A stretch of DNA of 64,000 bases from assembly GCA_030035585.1 (NCBI GenBank), contig CM057460.1:129812714-129876713 (forward strand), in the 5' to 3' direction. Of the stretch, positions 24,922 through 35,436 are shown one piece after another; the first letter of the stretch is position 1, and the number at the start of each line of letters is the position of its first letter. Under the pieces are notes generated by a model. It was not told the DNA's origin and searched no databases. It saw only the letters and a list, made by a program, of their open reading frames with translations. The stretch comes from Dugong dugon. Lineage: Eukaryota; Chordata; Mammalia; Sirenia; Dugongidae. The position numbers were made by a program, and so were the translations under genes.

Positions 24922-25099
24922 CAGTGGCTCTCAAAGTGTGGTTCTCTGACCACTGGCATTAACATAACTTGAGAGCTTGTCAAGTTTCCTGGCTCCACCC
25001 CAAGCCTATAGAATATAAACCCTAGAGATTGGGCACAGCAATCTCTTTTAACACGCCTTCCAGGTGATTCTGATACAGGTAAAAATTTAAGACCCACTG
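24922..25099 (+). mobile_element. MER5A-like hAT MITE
   Basis: Starts CAGTGGCTCTCAAAGTGTGG and ends with the inverted GACCCACTG; the interior 'ccaggtgattctgatac' is typical. 178 bp, the expected size for the family. Confidence 0.85.
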
Positions 25100-25195
25100 T
25101 TTTAGACTAACCAGCCTCCCAACTCTCATCAACTACCCAGTATTTCCTTAAAAGATTATTGATTATTGGGGGAGGGGGGATATTAAAACAGATGC

Positions 25196-25676
25196 TGTCA
25201 TAGTTATCTAGTGCTGCTATAACAGAAATACCACAAGTGGATGGTTTTAATGAAGAGAAGTTTATTTCCTCATAGTCAAAGTAGGCTAAAAGTCCAAATT
25301 CAGGGCATCAGCTCCAGCGGAAGCCTTTTTCTCTCTGTCAGCCTTCTTCTCTTCAGTGTTCCCCCAGACTAGGAGCTTCTCTGTGCAGGAACCCTGGTCC
25401 AAAGGACGCGCTCTGCTCCCGGCACTGCTTCTTGAGGGTATGAGGTCCCCCTGTCTCACTGCTCACTTCTTTTATATCTCAAAAGAGATTGCCTCAGGAC
25501 ACAATCCAGTCTTGTAAATCAGGTCCTGCCCTACTAACACAACTGCCACCCATCCTCCCTCATTAACATCATAGAGGCAGGTTTACAACATACAGGAAAA
25601 TCACACAGTACCAGGAATCATGGCGTAGCCAAATAGATGCACACATTTTTGGGGGGACATAATTCAAACCATGACA
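25196..25676 (-). mobile_element. Solo LTR, ERVL/MaLR-type
   Basis: Starts TGTCATAG and ends CCATGACA, with exact 5-bp duplications GATGC at 25191-25195 and 25677-25681. Same family and strand as 19991-20489. Confidence 0.93.
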
Positions 25677-25689
25677 GATGCCCAGCCAC

Positions 25690-26630
25690 ATACGTTGTTT
25701 GGCACAGGGTCCATGAACTCATGGGAGTGAATGAGAATACAGCTCCCATTTGAGTTTCTGGCCCTGTAAATAGTGTGATAATATCCTCCTTAGAGAATAT
25801 CACAGAGAAGAAGACTGGCAGCATGGGTCAGACTATGCAGGAGGTCTGAATGTTAGACCTGAATAAAGTTGTAGTTCCTGCTACAGTCTATAAGTCCATG
25901 AAGTCACTTGGGGGCCTGTAGTTTTTGATATGAACAGAAACGGAAGGGGCTGTTCGGTTGGTCAGAGAGAGAACATCAGGGGTCATTGGTCTGGAGGAGT
26001 GACACAGGTAGCAGCAAGGTCAGCTACCATGAGCTACAGAATGACTGACAGCAAGCCACATAACAGAGCTGACTGCATACAAGAATCTCTACTTTCCAAA
26101 GACCTATAAAGAGAGAACTGGGGAGCAGGATGCAAAAAAAGAAAAAGATAGAACTTCTTGCTGGCCAAATCACTGGGAGCTCATACATTGATTTCCATGG
26201 TTCTGGTTCTTCCAACCAACAGATGAAACCAAGGAACATAAATGGTATATATCTAGTATATCCAGAATCAGAAAACATTCCAGTGTTTCTCTTCCCCCAT
26301 TATCAGCCAAGCAATGGCTTTGAAAGGCATAGAAAAGACCACACAGAGGTCCTCACATCACTTCTTATTACAGCCTCTCCAGGGCCACCATAACAACAGG
26401 GCTGCCTAGGAATCTTTTCCCATGGAGGAGACCCTCATTTTCCCCCAAGCCACCACAAATCATGAGCTCCAGGATGAACACTGTCCAGTGTCTCTATACT
26501 TTTTATTTAAATGAATTCCTAGGTTATCTATTCTCACCCCACATCTTATGTCCATATTGTAGATGTGCATCCCATAATCTATTCCCATTTCATATCCCTC
26601 CCCAAACCCCTAAACTCTTCAACTAAACCA
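25690..26630. other. No gene recognised
   Basis: Opposed small frames at 26024-26278 (-) and 26130-26393 (+) overlap and neither resembles a known protein. Confidence 0.5.
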
Positions 26631-26631
26631 A

Positions 26632-27199
26632 AAATATCCATTGCTATCAAGTCAATTCCAACTCATAGAGACCCTGTCAGACAAAATAGAACTGCTCTAT
26701 AGGGATGCCTTTGAACTGTGGTGTTGGCAAAGAATATTGAATATACACTATGGACTGCCAAAAGAATGAACAAATCTGTCTTGGAAGAAGTACAACCAGA
26801 ATGCTCCTTAGAAGTAAGGATGGTGAGACTACGTCTTACATACTTTGGGCATGTTATCAGGAGGGATCAGTCCCTGGAGAAGGACATCATGCTTGGTAAA
26901 GTACAGGGTCATGGAAAAAGAGGGAGACCCTCAACAAGACAGATTGACACGGTGGCTGCAACAATGGGCTCAAGTATAACAACGATTGTGAGGATGGCAC
27001 AGGACAGGGCAGTGTTTTGTTCTCTAGTACATAGGGTTGCTATGAGTCACAACCAACTCAATGGCTCCTAACAACAACAATAGTGTTTCTAAGGCTATAA
27101 ATCTTTACAAACAGCCACATCTTTCTCCCACAGAGCGGCTGGTGGGTTCAAATCGCTGACCATTTGGTTAGCAGCCAAGCACTCCAACCAGGGCTCCTA
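26632..27199 (-). mobile_element. SINE split by an RTE 3' fragment
   Basis: The SINE tail half is at 26632-26700, up to 'gaactgctctatagg'. Its head half resumes at about 27080 ('tttctaaggctataaatc ... ggttagcagccaagcactcc'). The RTE 3' end in between (26701-27079) is on the opposite strand. ATAG on both sides could be a short duplication. This copy is the long form with the 'cacatctttctccca' segment. Confidence 0.8.
26701..27079 (+). mobile_element. RTE (BovB-like) 3' fragment
   Basis: Collinear with 31221-31592: 'gcctttgaactgtggtgttgg', 'atggactgcc', 'gagaaggacatcatgcttgg' and the end CCTAACAACAACAA. 26718-27071 is still open for 117 codons and encodes a stretch like the RTE ORF2 C-terminus (RLRLTYFGHVIRR), followed by the tail. 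Confidence 0.88.
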
Positions 27200-27263
27200 A
27201 CCCTTCAACTGTACCCTATGAAATTCATGGTCAGTTATTCACAAACTTCCCTTTATCCTAGGG

Positions 27264-27509
27264 CTTCAAACTGGTTCATTCCTGTTCGAACCCCTGCTGA
27301 GAATTTGCATTGCCACCCCAGATATACTGAATCAGAATCAACATTTTAACAAGATCCCCAGGTGATTCTTACGTATAATAAACTTTGAGACCCCCTGTAC
27401 TAGTGGTTCTCAGAATTGGTCCCTAACCAGCAGCATTAGCATCACCTGGGAACTTGTTAGAAATGCAGATTCTCAGCAGCAGTTAGAACAGGAATGAATT
27501 GGTTTGAAG
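27264..27509. repeat. 47-bp inverted repeat around two MER5A-like half-elements
   Basis: The left arm 27264-27310, inverted, aligns without gaps to 27463-27509, with roughly 80-85% identity by eye. Between and overlapping them, 27311-27398 reads as the right half of MER5A and 27402-27470 as its left half, so the halves are in reversed order. Confidence 0.7.
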
Positions 27510-27514
27510 TCTTG

Positions 27515-28168
27515 CTTTATCCTCAACCACTTCTTGCACCCCTGCAACTTACTTATGTCTCAAAGACATTGCTTTCCCTGAGGCCCTCTCAGATGGTGGC
27601 TGTTTTTGATCCCACAGTCCTTGAAACTCTCCCAAAGATGTGAAGAAGGGGAAGAAAGTAAACATGGAGAGAGGTAGATTTATCAGATTGGCTAGAGCAT
27701 AGAGTTGGAGATTAGCCTAGTTTGAGGAGGATATATAATGCCAGGGTTTGTTGTCATCAGTCCTCATAGGGCCTGGAGTTCTGATCTTGGACTCTAGATC
27801 TATAATATGTGCTGGCAGGTCCCCATGATACCAACTGCCTGATTGACCTCGTTCTACTTCCTTGACCATGATGCCCTGCTGCTCAAGTTATCTGTCCCAA
27901 CTTCTTCTCCTTGCGTGTTTCTCAGGTCTTTCCAGATCACTTTCCCCATCCTAGTGCTCTAGCAAACTCTAATCCCAGCCCTCAGGGGGCTGCCCTGGCT
28001 GTCAGCAATCAAGCTCTAAGTCCAATAGCACAGAGACCAGTTAAGAAACTAGAGCAAAAGCAACATTTGAAAGAGAAATTGTCTGATAGGACAGGGATAA
28101 TGGAATGTACACATGTAGAAAAAGACTAAGAATTTAAAATTAATCTAATTGATGAAATACAGCTCCAC
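27515..28168. other. No gene recognised
   Basis: No repeat or coding exon recognised. The frame 27911-28129 (72 codons) has no known match. Confidence 0.5.
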
Positions 28169-28170
28169 AC

Positions 28171-28341
28171 ATGAGAGGAGCCTCCAGGAGTAGATAAAGG
28201 GCAACAAGAATAGGAAAATAAAAAGAAGCCAGGCAAAGAAGATGAGCTTAGCTCTGTGGCACTTTGCTGATTTCCCAAAACCCAGCAAATATGCAATAAA
28301 TATTTGTTGATTGATCAAATAAAACAAGTTTTGGCTCTGAC
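28171..28341 (+). repeat. Direct repeat copy A (~165 bp)
   Basis: Aligns over its length with 31619-31785, sharing GAAGCCAGGCAAAGAAGATG and ATAAATATTTGTTGATTGA, with a few small gaps. Roughly 85% identical by eye. Not explained by any element I recognise. Confidence 0.8.
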
Positions 28342-29265
28342 TAGATTAAGTTGTGGATATTTGCATTACAGTATGCCGTAATCTCCTGACCAAATTCTTA
28401 CATGTTTAATTTGAATTTTAAAAATGCAGCTGTCATTTTAGTAGAACAAACCAAGCAAACAGCAACCATTTGCTACCTGTCCTTTGTTCTGATTTCAGTT
28501 CTCTTGGAAATGTACCAGAAGATCCCAGTCATTGTAGTGAGAATGTCAATGAATGTAATTGACTTCACCTATAATAGAGAAGCCACTGCAAAGCTAAAAA
28601 TACAAACCACTAAGCCTAGAACGACATTCGTTTTTCAGTACTGAGAGAAGGGATTTCTGAACTCCAGTGTCTCACATCTCAGACTAAAAGCATTTAGTCT
28701 TTCCAGGCTCCATGGTTAAACTCAGAATCCAGAAATATCACCAACAGAAACCCCTAGGTTTCACCAGATATGGTTAAGAAATAGGTATTACAGTTGTTGT
28801 AGTTGGTTGGTTGGTTGGTTGTTTTGCTTTTCAAAATCTTATCTAAAGTAGGAGATGTTATGGGAAGAGTTAGTCTCACTTACCATCTCTACTAAACATT
28901 GAGTGAGCTCCAGGAAAGCAGTTAGCACACACCTAATGCCTGATAGGAACTCAGTAAACTACACCAACCAATGAAGGAATAAAAGGATGAAAATGATTGC
29001 ATTCTGAAGCAAATAACCTCTCCAATAATACTCCAGTCATGTACACTCTAGGTGTCCCAAACTTCAAATATCTGCATTCCACAATAATATTTTTTACTCA
29101 TTGCTCACTGATTTTACTAAATAAGATTCCTTTGAAACAAAATTTTATATGATTACAGTAGATGCAAAACCAGTATCAGCTGACATAAATAGGCAGCAAC
29201 TATGAAGACAAATACAATAAATGTTTGATTTCTTAACTTGAGGTGGTTACATGAGAATTTTCTTT
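28342..29265. other. No gene recognised
   Basis: Only a short (GGTT)n run at about 28803-28821. The frame 28402-28644 (80 codons) has no recognisable homology. Confidence 0.45.
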
Positions 29266-29267
29266 GT

Positions 29268-29450
29268 AATTATTTCTTTCATAACAGCTTTATTTAGATA
29301 TAATTCACATACTATGTAATTCATCCATTTAAAATGTACAGCTCAATGATTTTTCGTATACTCACAGAGCTGTGCAACCATTGCCACAGTCACTTTTGAA
29401 ATATTATAGTCATGTCAAAACAAATGCTATACCCATTAGCAATCACTCCC
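29268..29450 (-). mobile_element. Old L1 3' end, reverse strand
   Basis: Reverse of a common old L1 terminus: 'gctttatttagatataattc', 'catttaaaatgtacagctca', 'cagagctgtgcaaccattgc'. Confidence 0.7.
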
Positions 29451-29529
29451 TTTTAATTATTTTAAATGGTAGATATGTTTAAATGGTAGATATGTTGTAT
29501 ATACACACATATATACGTATACATATAAA

Positions 29530-29683
29530 AGGAGCCCTGGTGGTACAGTGGTTAAGAGCTCAGCTGGTGGTTCGAATCCACCAGTCACTCCTTGGAAAAC
29601 CTATGAGGCAGTTCTACTCTGTCCTGTAGGGTTCCTATTAGTCAGAATCAACTCGATGGCAACGGATTTGGGTTTGGGTTTAC
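29530..29683 (+). mobile_element. SINE, RTE-tailed, short form
   Basis: Best-preserved SINE. GGAGCCCTGG start, A box TGGTACAGTGG (29541-29551) and B box GTTCGAATC (29570-29578) of an internal RNA polymerase III promoter of tRNA origin. The tail CAGAATCAACTCGATGGCAA matches the RTE 3' end. Duplications ACATATAAA at 29521-29529 and 29684-29692. Confidence 0.95.
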
Positions 29684-29701
29684 ACATATAAATGTATACA
29701 T

Positions 29702-31592
29702 GAAGAAAGCAAAAGGTCGTTAAAAAGACAGAAAAGAACAAAATTGATGTCAGAAGAGACTCTGAAACTTGCTCTTGAACATAGAGCAGCTGAAGCAAAC
29801 GGAAGCAAATGAGCTGAACAGAAGATTTTAAATGGTAGCTCAAAAAGACAAAGTAAAGTATTGTAACGACTTGTGCAAAGACTTGGAGTTGGAAAACCAA
29901 AAGGGAAGAACACGCTCAGCATTTCTCAAGCTGAAAGAACTGAAGAAAAAATTCAAGCCTCGAGTTGTAATATTGAAGGATTCTTTGGGCAAAAAATTGA
30001 ATGATGCAGGAAGTAGCCAACGAAGATGGAAAGAATACACAGAGTCACTGTACCAAAAAGAATGGGTCAACGTTCAACCATTTCAGGAGGTAGCCTATTA
30101 CCAAGAAACCGATGGTAGTCATGGAAGAAGTCCAAGCTGCGCTGAAGGCATTGGCAAAAAACAAGGCTCCAGGATTTGATGGAATACCAGTTGAGATGTT
30201 TCAACAAACAGATACAGCGCTGGAGGTGCTCACTCATCTACACCAAGAAATTTAGCCAACTGACTGAAAGAGAACCATATCTTTGCCCGTTCCAAAGAAA
30301 GGCGATCCAACAGAATGCAGAAATTTTTGAACAATATCATTAATATCACATAAAAGTAAAGTTTTACTGAAGATCATTCAAAAGCAGCTGCAGCAGTACA
30401 TTGAGAGGGAACTGCCGGAAACTCAAGCAGGATTCAGAAGAGGACCTGGAATGAGGGATATCGCGGCTGATGTCAGATGGATTTTGCTGAAAGCAGAGAA
30501 CACCAGAAAGATGTTGACTATGGAAAGGCATTCAACTGTGTGGATCATTACAAATTATGGATAACATTGCAAAGAATGGGAATCCCAGAATACTTAATTG
30601 TGCTCATGAAGAAACTGTACATAGGTCAAGAGGTAGACATTTGAACAGAACAAGGGGATACTGCATGATTTAAAGTCAGGAAAGGTGTGTGTCCAGGTTG
30701 TATCCTTTCATCATACTTATTCAATCTGTATGCTGAACAAAGAATCCAAGAAGCTGGACTATATGAGGAAGCATGGGGCATCGGGATTGGAAGAAGACTC
30801 ATTAACAACCTGCAATGTGCAGATGACACAACCTGGCTTGCTCGAAGTTAAGAGGACTTGAAGCACTTACTAATGAAGATTAAAGACTACAGTCTTCAGC
30901 GTGAATTGCACTTCAACATAAAGAAAACACATATCCTCACAACTGGACCGATATGCAACATCATGATAAATGGAGAAAAGATTGAAGTTGTCAAGGATTT
31001 CATTTTACTTGGATCCACAATCAACACCCATAGAAGCAGAAGTCAAGAAATCAGATGATGTAGTGCACTGGGCAAATCTGCTACAAAAGACCTCTTTAAA
31101 GGGTTAAAAAGCAAAGATGTCACTTTGAGTACTAAGGTGTGCCTGACCCAAGCCATGGTATTTTCCGTCACCTCATATGCCTATGAAAGCTGGACAATGA
31201 ATACGGAAGACCGAAGAAGAATCGATGCCTTTGAATTATGGTGTTGGTGAAGAATATTGAATATATCATGGACTGCCAGAAGAAGGAACAAGTCTGTCTT
31301 GGAAGTACAGCCAGAGTGCTCCTGGGGAGTGAAGATGGCAAGACTTCGTCTCAGTACCTTGGATATGTTATTAGGAGAAACAAGTCCCTGGAGAAGGAAA
31401 TCATGTTTGGTAAGGTATAGGGTCACCAAAAAAGAGGAAAACCCTTGATGAGATGGATTGACACAGTGGCTGCAACAATGGGCCCAAACATAGCAATAAT
31501 TGTGAGGATGGTGCAGGACCGGGCAGGGTTTTGTTCTGCACATAGGGTAGCTATGAGTCGCAACCGACTCCACGGCACCTAACAACAACAAC
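29702..31592 (+). mobile_element. RTE (BovB-like) LINE, 5'-truncated
   Basis: A 1.9-kb LINE without the endonuclease end, closing in CACCTAACAACAACAACA with no poly(A), as RTE elements do. Flanks 29682-29701 and 31593-31612 are a 20-bp target duplication with one mismatch (ACACATATAAATGTATACAT on the left). The left flank overlaps the right duplication of the neighbouring SINE, so both insertions used the same AT-rich site. Confidence 0.93.
29832..31500 (+). pseudogene. RTE ORF2 reverse transcriptase, broken
   Basis: RTE reverse transcriptase motifs lie in order but in different frames. A lysine-rich linker runs 29832-30100. NKAPGFDGIPVEM is near 30155-30205, after a frameshift. QAGFRRGPGMRDI is at 30424-30462. 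The catalytic box reads CADD at 30816-30827, where active RTE enzymes have YADD. The thumb-like LHFNIKKTHILTTGPI and VVKDFILLGSTINT are in the open stretch 30858-31058. Several stops and shifts follow. It would have encoded the enzyme for target-primed reverse transcription; it is dead now. Confidence 0.9.
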
Positions 31593-31618
31593 ACACATAT
31601 AAATATATACATATACAT

Positions 31619-31785
31619 ATGAGAAGAGCCTCCAGAAGTAGAAAAAAAGGCAAAAAAAGTAAAATAAAAAGAAGCCAGGCAAAGAAGATGAGCTCAGTTC
31701 TGTGGCAATTTGCTGATTTCCCAAAATAGCAAGTATGCAATAAATATTTGTTGATTGACTAAATAAAACAGATTTGGGCCCTAAT
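31619..31785 (+). repeat. Direct repeat copy B (~165 bp)
   Basis: Second copy of the sequence at 28171-28341, starting 6 bp after the right target duplication of the RTE. Confidence 0.8.
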
Positions 31786-31792
31786 TACCTAT

Positions 31793-31890
31793 AGGTCCCT
31801 AGGTGGTACAAACAGTTTACTCTCAGCTATTAATCTAAAGGTTGGCACATGGAACCCACCCAATGGCCCTGTGGAAAAATGGCCTGGCAA
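31793..31890 (+). mobile_element. SINE head fragment, diverged
   Basis: 'ggtccctaggtggtacaaac' and 'taatctaaaggttggcac' match the tRNA-like head of the SINE; the tail is missing. Confidence 0.65.
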
Positions 31891-31899
31891 TCTATGCAG

Positions 31900-34260
31900 A
31901 GAGAGGATACATATGTCACAGTGTAAAGTAAAACAGATTAGTCTAAATAAATATATGCAATATAAAATAAATCAATGTTATTAAATTCTAACTAGATACT
32001 GACCTGATGAAGGCTCTGAGCCTGAGGCCACCTCTTTCTTTATGAGGAAGTTAGCACATGTTAGAGAAGGATAAAAAGTTACAGACCAGCCCCAACTGAG
32101 GCTTCCTCTTCAAAGTAATCAAAAGAATTTTTAAAAATTGAAATAGGAATAACTTTCTCACGAGGGGGTCAAAGTTATTAAATGTCTGTCTGTGTGTACT
32201 GAAGTCATCTTTCATACCCTAGTGGTAGGTATCCCACTCTCAAGAATGAGCTAATTGCAGTTACCCCACATCTAATCCTAGAAATCTCCTGGTTGATAAT
32301 TATACAATGAAGGAATATGCAAATTTTCACTGCAGATATTTCACTCTATTGGTTTCTAATCCAAGTTGTCAAATGCACCTCACTGAACCACACTCAGCTA
32401 CTCCACCCTTCTGTACCCAACAGACTCCTCAATCTAGAACTGGGGTTGGTTTGCTGTCAAGTCCAGGAGTCTTTATCCATGGCTCTTTCCTTAAAGAAGA
32501 TGTTTAGATTACAGTGACTCTATAAATAAAATCATCCTTAGTGTGGTTGTTCATCTCAATCCATTGGTAAACAGGTTTTTATTGAACATTTGCAGTGCTG
32601 GGAATGATTGGAAAAGCCTAATGTATTTTCTGCCCTCATAGCTTTTTAGTTCACATTGTATGTATTTCTTTTTCCCTATGTGGAATCACAGGTGAGTGGC
32701 AGTTCCACAACACCATAGAAGCTTCTCGAGCATCAGTCCCCAGTGGGACCCTGATGAGAGTATTTCTTTCCCTTCAGTGGGTAAGGCCCAGGATTCCTTA
32801 GTTCCAGTATGTGTATCAAACACTAAGCCACTGGAGTCCACCAATTAAGGGTCACAAGTTGCCTGATTGAAAAATAAAGCCCATTTGTGGCACTAGACAT
32901 AGCTGCCAATAGGCTCTTTGCTGCAGCTACTATGAAAACTGGCAAAAAGAAGGTGGAAAAATCATCCTTCACCCTAGCAGATGAGTCTTCCTTCACTAAA
33001 TAGACAAATTTAGAACACCTTCTTAGTCAGGCTCATAAAAGCAACGGTACAGAGAATTTTATGCGAAATGCTGACCTCCTAAGAATTAGCTTTTAAATTG
33101 AAGTTTTCACTCTTGAAGTATCTGATAAGTACTTGTCTCTCCCACTAAAGGTCATGCCAGAAAGTAACATATATGGTTATTCACGTTGATCATCTACCCA
33201 GAACGGTGGCTTACTTGTGTCGAGAAGTTTATATCCAAATTCCAATGTAACATAAAAATGTTCATTATGAAATAATGTTCAAATTAGAATCTTCTAATTT
33301 TTAAAACCAATTCTAATTTGAATTTTTCTTTGAAATTTCAAAGGAGATTTTTTCTAATAAAAATTTAAAAATTAGAAGTATGAATATTGGGAGAGGTGAG
33401 AATTTTAGTAGCTGTTCAAGAGGGTTGGGAATAGGACCTACATTCTCCTCTTACTTCAAGTTCTCTACATTCAAGTCACTCTCCAACTCTCTGAATTAGA
33501 ATTCATCCCCCTGAAATGAGAAAACTAATGATTGCTAATAAGAAATAGCCTGGAAATGACACCAAAGTTTGCTTTTTTCTACTAAGTGTATTAATGAATT
33601 ATGATAATACAGTTCATATTCAGAGAAGGTTTATATTTGTTTATCAATTACTACGTAGAAATTTACAGTTGTGGAGTCACACTTGACATTTGAGCAACAC
33701 AAATGAATCAGAAGTCATAGATAATTAAAATAAATTCAAAATGCAAAAACAATATAAATATGAATTTAATGTGATAAATACACAGACACATACCTAAGAG
33801 CAGCATCTTGTTTTAATAAAATATGTGGATGTTTTAGAAGCCAATACTATTTATATACTTTAAATTATGATGTAAAACTATTGACCATAAATTCAGAAAG
33901 AAAATAATGAGATTTTCACCATCTGGTCACATGATTTGAAGTCAGTCATGGGCATGTCTGGGTTCCTGAATATCTCCTTTGTCTTATCTGCCATCCACGT
34001 AGTCTGGACCTCAGACTTAGCATAATTTTGTGGTTCAATTTTAACTTCATATTTCCAATAGTTTTATACCTCAGTAATGCTTTCTGTTTTCTAACATGAA
34101 TTTATAATCCATTCATACAAATCAAACATCAGAAAAAATTCTCCAGTTTTTTAAACTATCTAAACTCTTTTTTAAAAATTACTTCGAATGTACCACACAA
34201 TAGTAATGCCAACTAATGGTTGTATTGCACAGTCATAATAAGGTACTTGGTAGCTGTACT
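31900..34260. other. No gene recognised
   Basis: Contains an L2-like patch at 32555-32640 and the inverted-repeat cluster at 33278-33378. No coding exon is seen. Confidence 0.45.
33278..33378. repeat. Cluster of interleaved inverted repeats
   Basis: TTCAAATTAGAAT (33278-33290) is exactly inverted at 33310-33322. CTTCTAATTTTTAAA (33291-33305) is exactly inverted at 33364-33378. CTTTGAAATTTCAAAG (33328-33343) is a perfect palindrome. The first two pairs are interleaved, so they cannot both form as simple nested stems. Confidence 0.9.
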
Positions 34261-34314
34261 TAATGTCTTAGACTGGGTTCTCTAGAGGAGTTAAACCAGT
34301 GAAGCGTATATATA

Positions 34315-34977
34315 CAGTCACGCACCACATAATGTCCTTTGGGCAACGTCCAACTGCATATATGTCCATGGTCCCATAAGGTTATAATAGAGTTCAGAAA
34401 TCCAAATCAGAGAACAAGACATAATGGATGTAACCAGACATAGCGAACACAACAGCTTGCCACACACAACACATGTATCTCATGTCTCTTGTATACAAAG
34501 CGATTGCACTGCCAGGCATATAATGCTACAGTACGTATATAACCTATAACGTATATGTCTTGATAGTCATAATAAACGCCTACGTTACTGGCTTATGTAT
34601 GTACTATACTGTATTTTCTCTTATTTTAATGTGAACTTTACATACTTAAAAATAAGAAGTTTACCATATGCTTTGACTCATAGACAGCAGCATCCAATCT
34701 TGTGTATCGTGTGTCTCTTGAGTGTTGTGGTGTTATCTCTCTATTTAATTATCTTTTAAAAATATTACTGTGAAGTGCATCATGGCTCCCAAACGCAGCA
34801 GAACCAAAACTAGTGATAGCAGCAGCCAGACACAGAGGAGAGGCATCAATTTGAAACTGAAACAAAAAGTATCCCATATAGCTTTGCTAAGTATATAAAT
34901 GGTGTTTGCACAACATCCAAATCATATAACATCCTATTTCACAGAACATACTGTGGATGTTAAGCGATGCATGACTG
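34315..34977 (+). mobile_element. Tigger-like DNA transposon, internally deleted
   Basis: Left terminus CAGTCACGCACCACATAATG and inverted right terminus CAGTCATGCATCGCTTAACA form the terminal repeats. TA duplications at 34313-34314 and 34978-34979. 663 bp, carrying only the start of a transposase gene. Confidence 0.88.
34782..34898 (+). pseudogene. Tigger-like transposase N-terminal relic
   Basis: ATG at 34782 opens a 38-codon frame starting MAPKRSRTKTSDSSS and including INLKLKQKVSHI. This resembles the start of pogo/Tigger transposases and CENP-B, whose N-terminal helix-turn-helix region begins with a basic MAPKR-like segment and a '(I/L)xLxxKxxI' helix. The frame ends at TAA 34896-34898 and no catalytic DDD domain follows, so the rest was deleted when the element became non-autonomous. 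Confidence 0.7.
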
Positions 34978-35436
34978 TACATACAGGGAGATTTATTTCA
35001 AGGAAATGGCTCACGCAGTTGTGGAAGATGGCAAATCCCAAATCCAGTGGGTCCGGCGTCAGGCTGGAGGCTTCTCCTGACTCACATCATTGCAGGGGCT
35101 GACAACCCCAAAATTGGCAGGTCATGCAGAAGGCTGCTGGCTCACTGGGTTGCAGGAGCTGCCAAATCCCAAAATCTGCAGGTCAGATAGCAGACTGCTG
35201 GCTCACGTCCCAAGAACTGGAGGTCAGAGAATGATGAGTCAGATGCAGGATCAAGAGAAGATGAGCTTTGCCAGAACATCCATATACATTGGATGCAGGC
35301 CACACCCCCAAGGAAACTCCCCTATCAACAAATGGCTGCTCACGTCAGATCACAAAGTGTAGGATGACTACGTAATATCTGCCAAACCACTGAGAATCAT
35401 GGCCTAGCCAAGTTGACACATAACATTAAAATCACA

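Larger units (their letters stand above)
34264..35436 (-). mobile_element. LTR, ERVL/MaLR-type, split by a DNA transposon
   Basis: Starts TGTCTTAG and ends near AAAATCACA; read on the minus strand it is the family of 17011-17614. The LTR text stops at about 34312 and resumes at 34980 after the Tigger-like insertion. The interior has a repeated 'gcaggtcag...ctgctggctcac' motif. No clear target duplication, consistent with age. Confidence 0.8.

Noticed and set aside
28803-28821. (GGTT)n run as a telomere-like or regulatory repeat
   Set aside because: Only about four units, an ordinary simple repeat.
31181-31618. 145-codon reverse-strand frame
   Set aside because: It is the antisense of the RTE 3' region and its translation resembles nothing.
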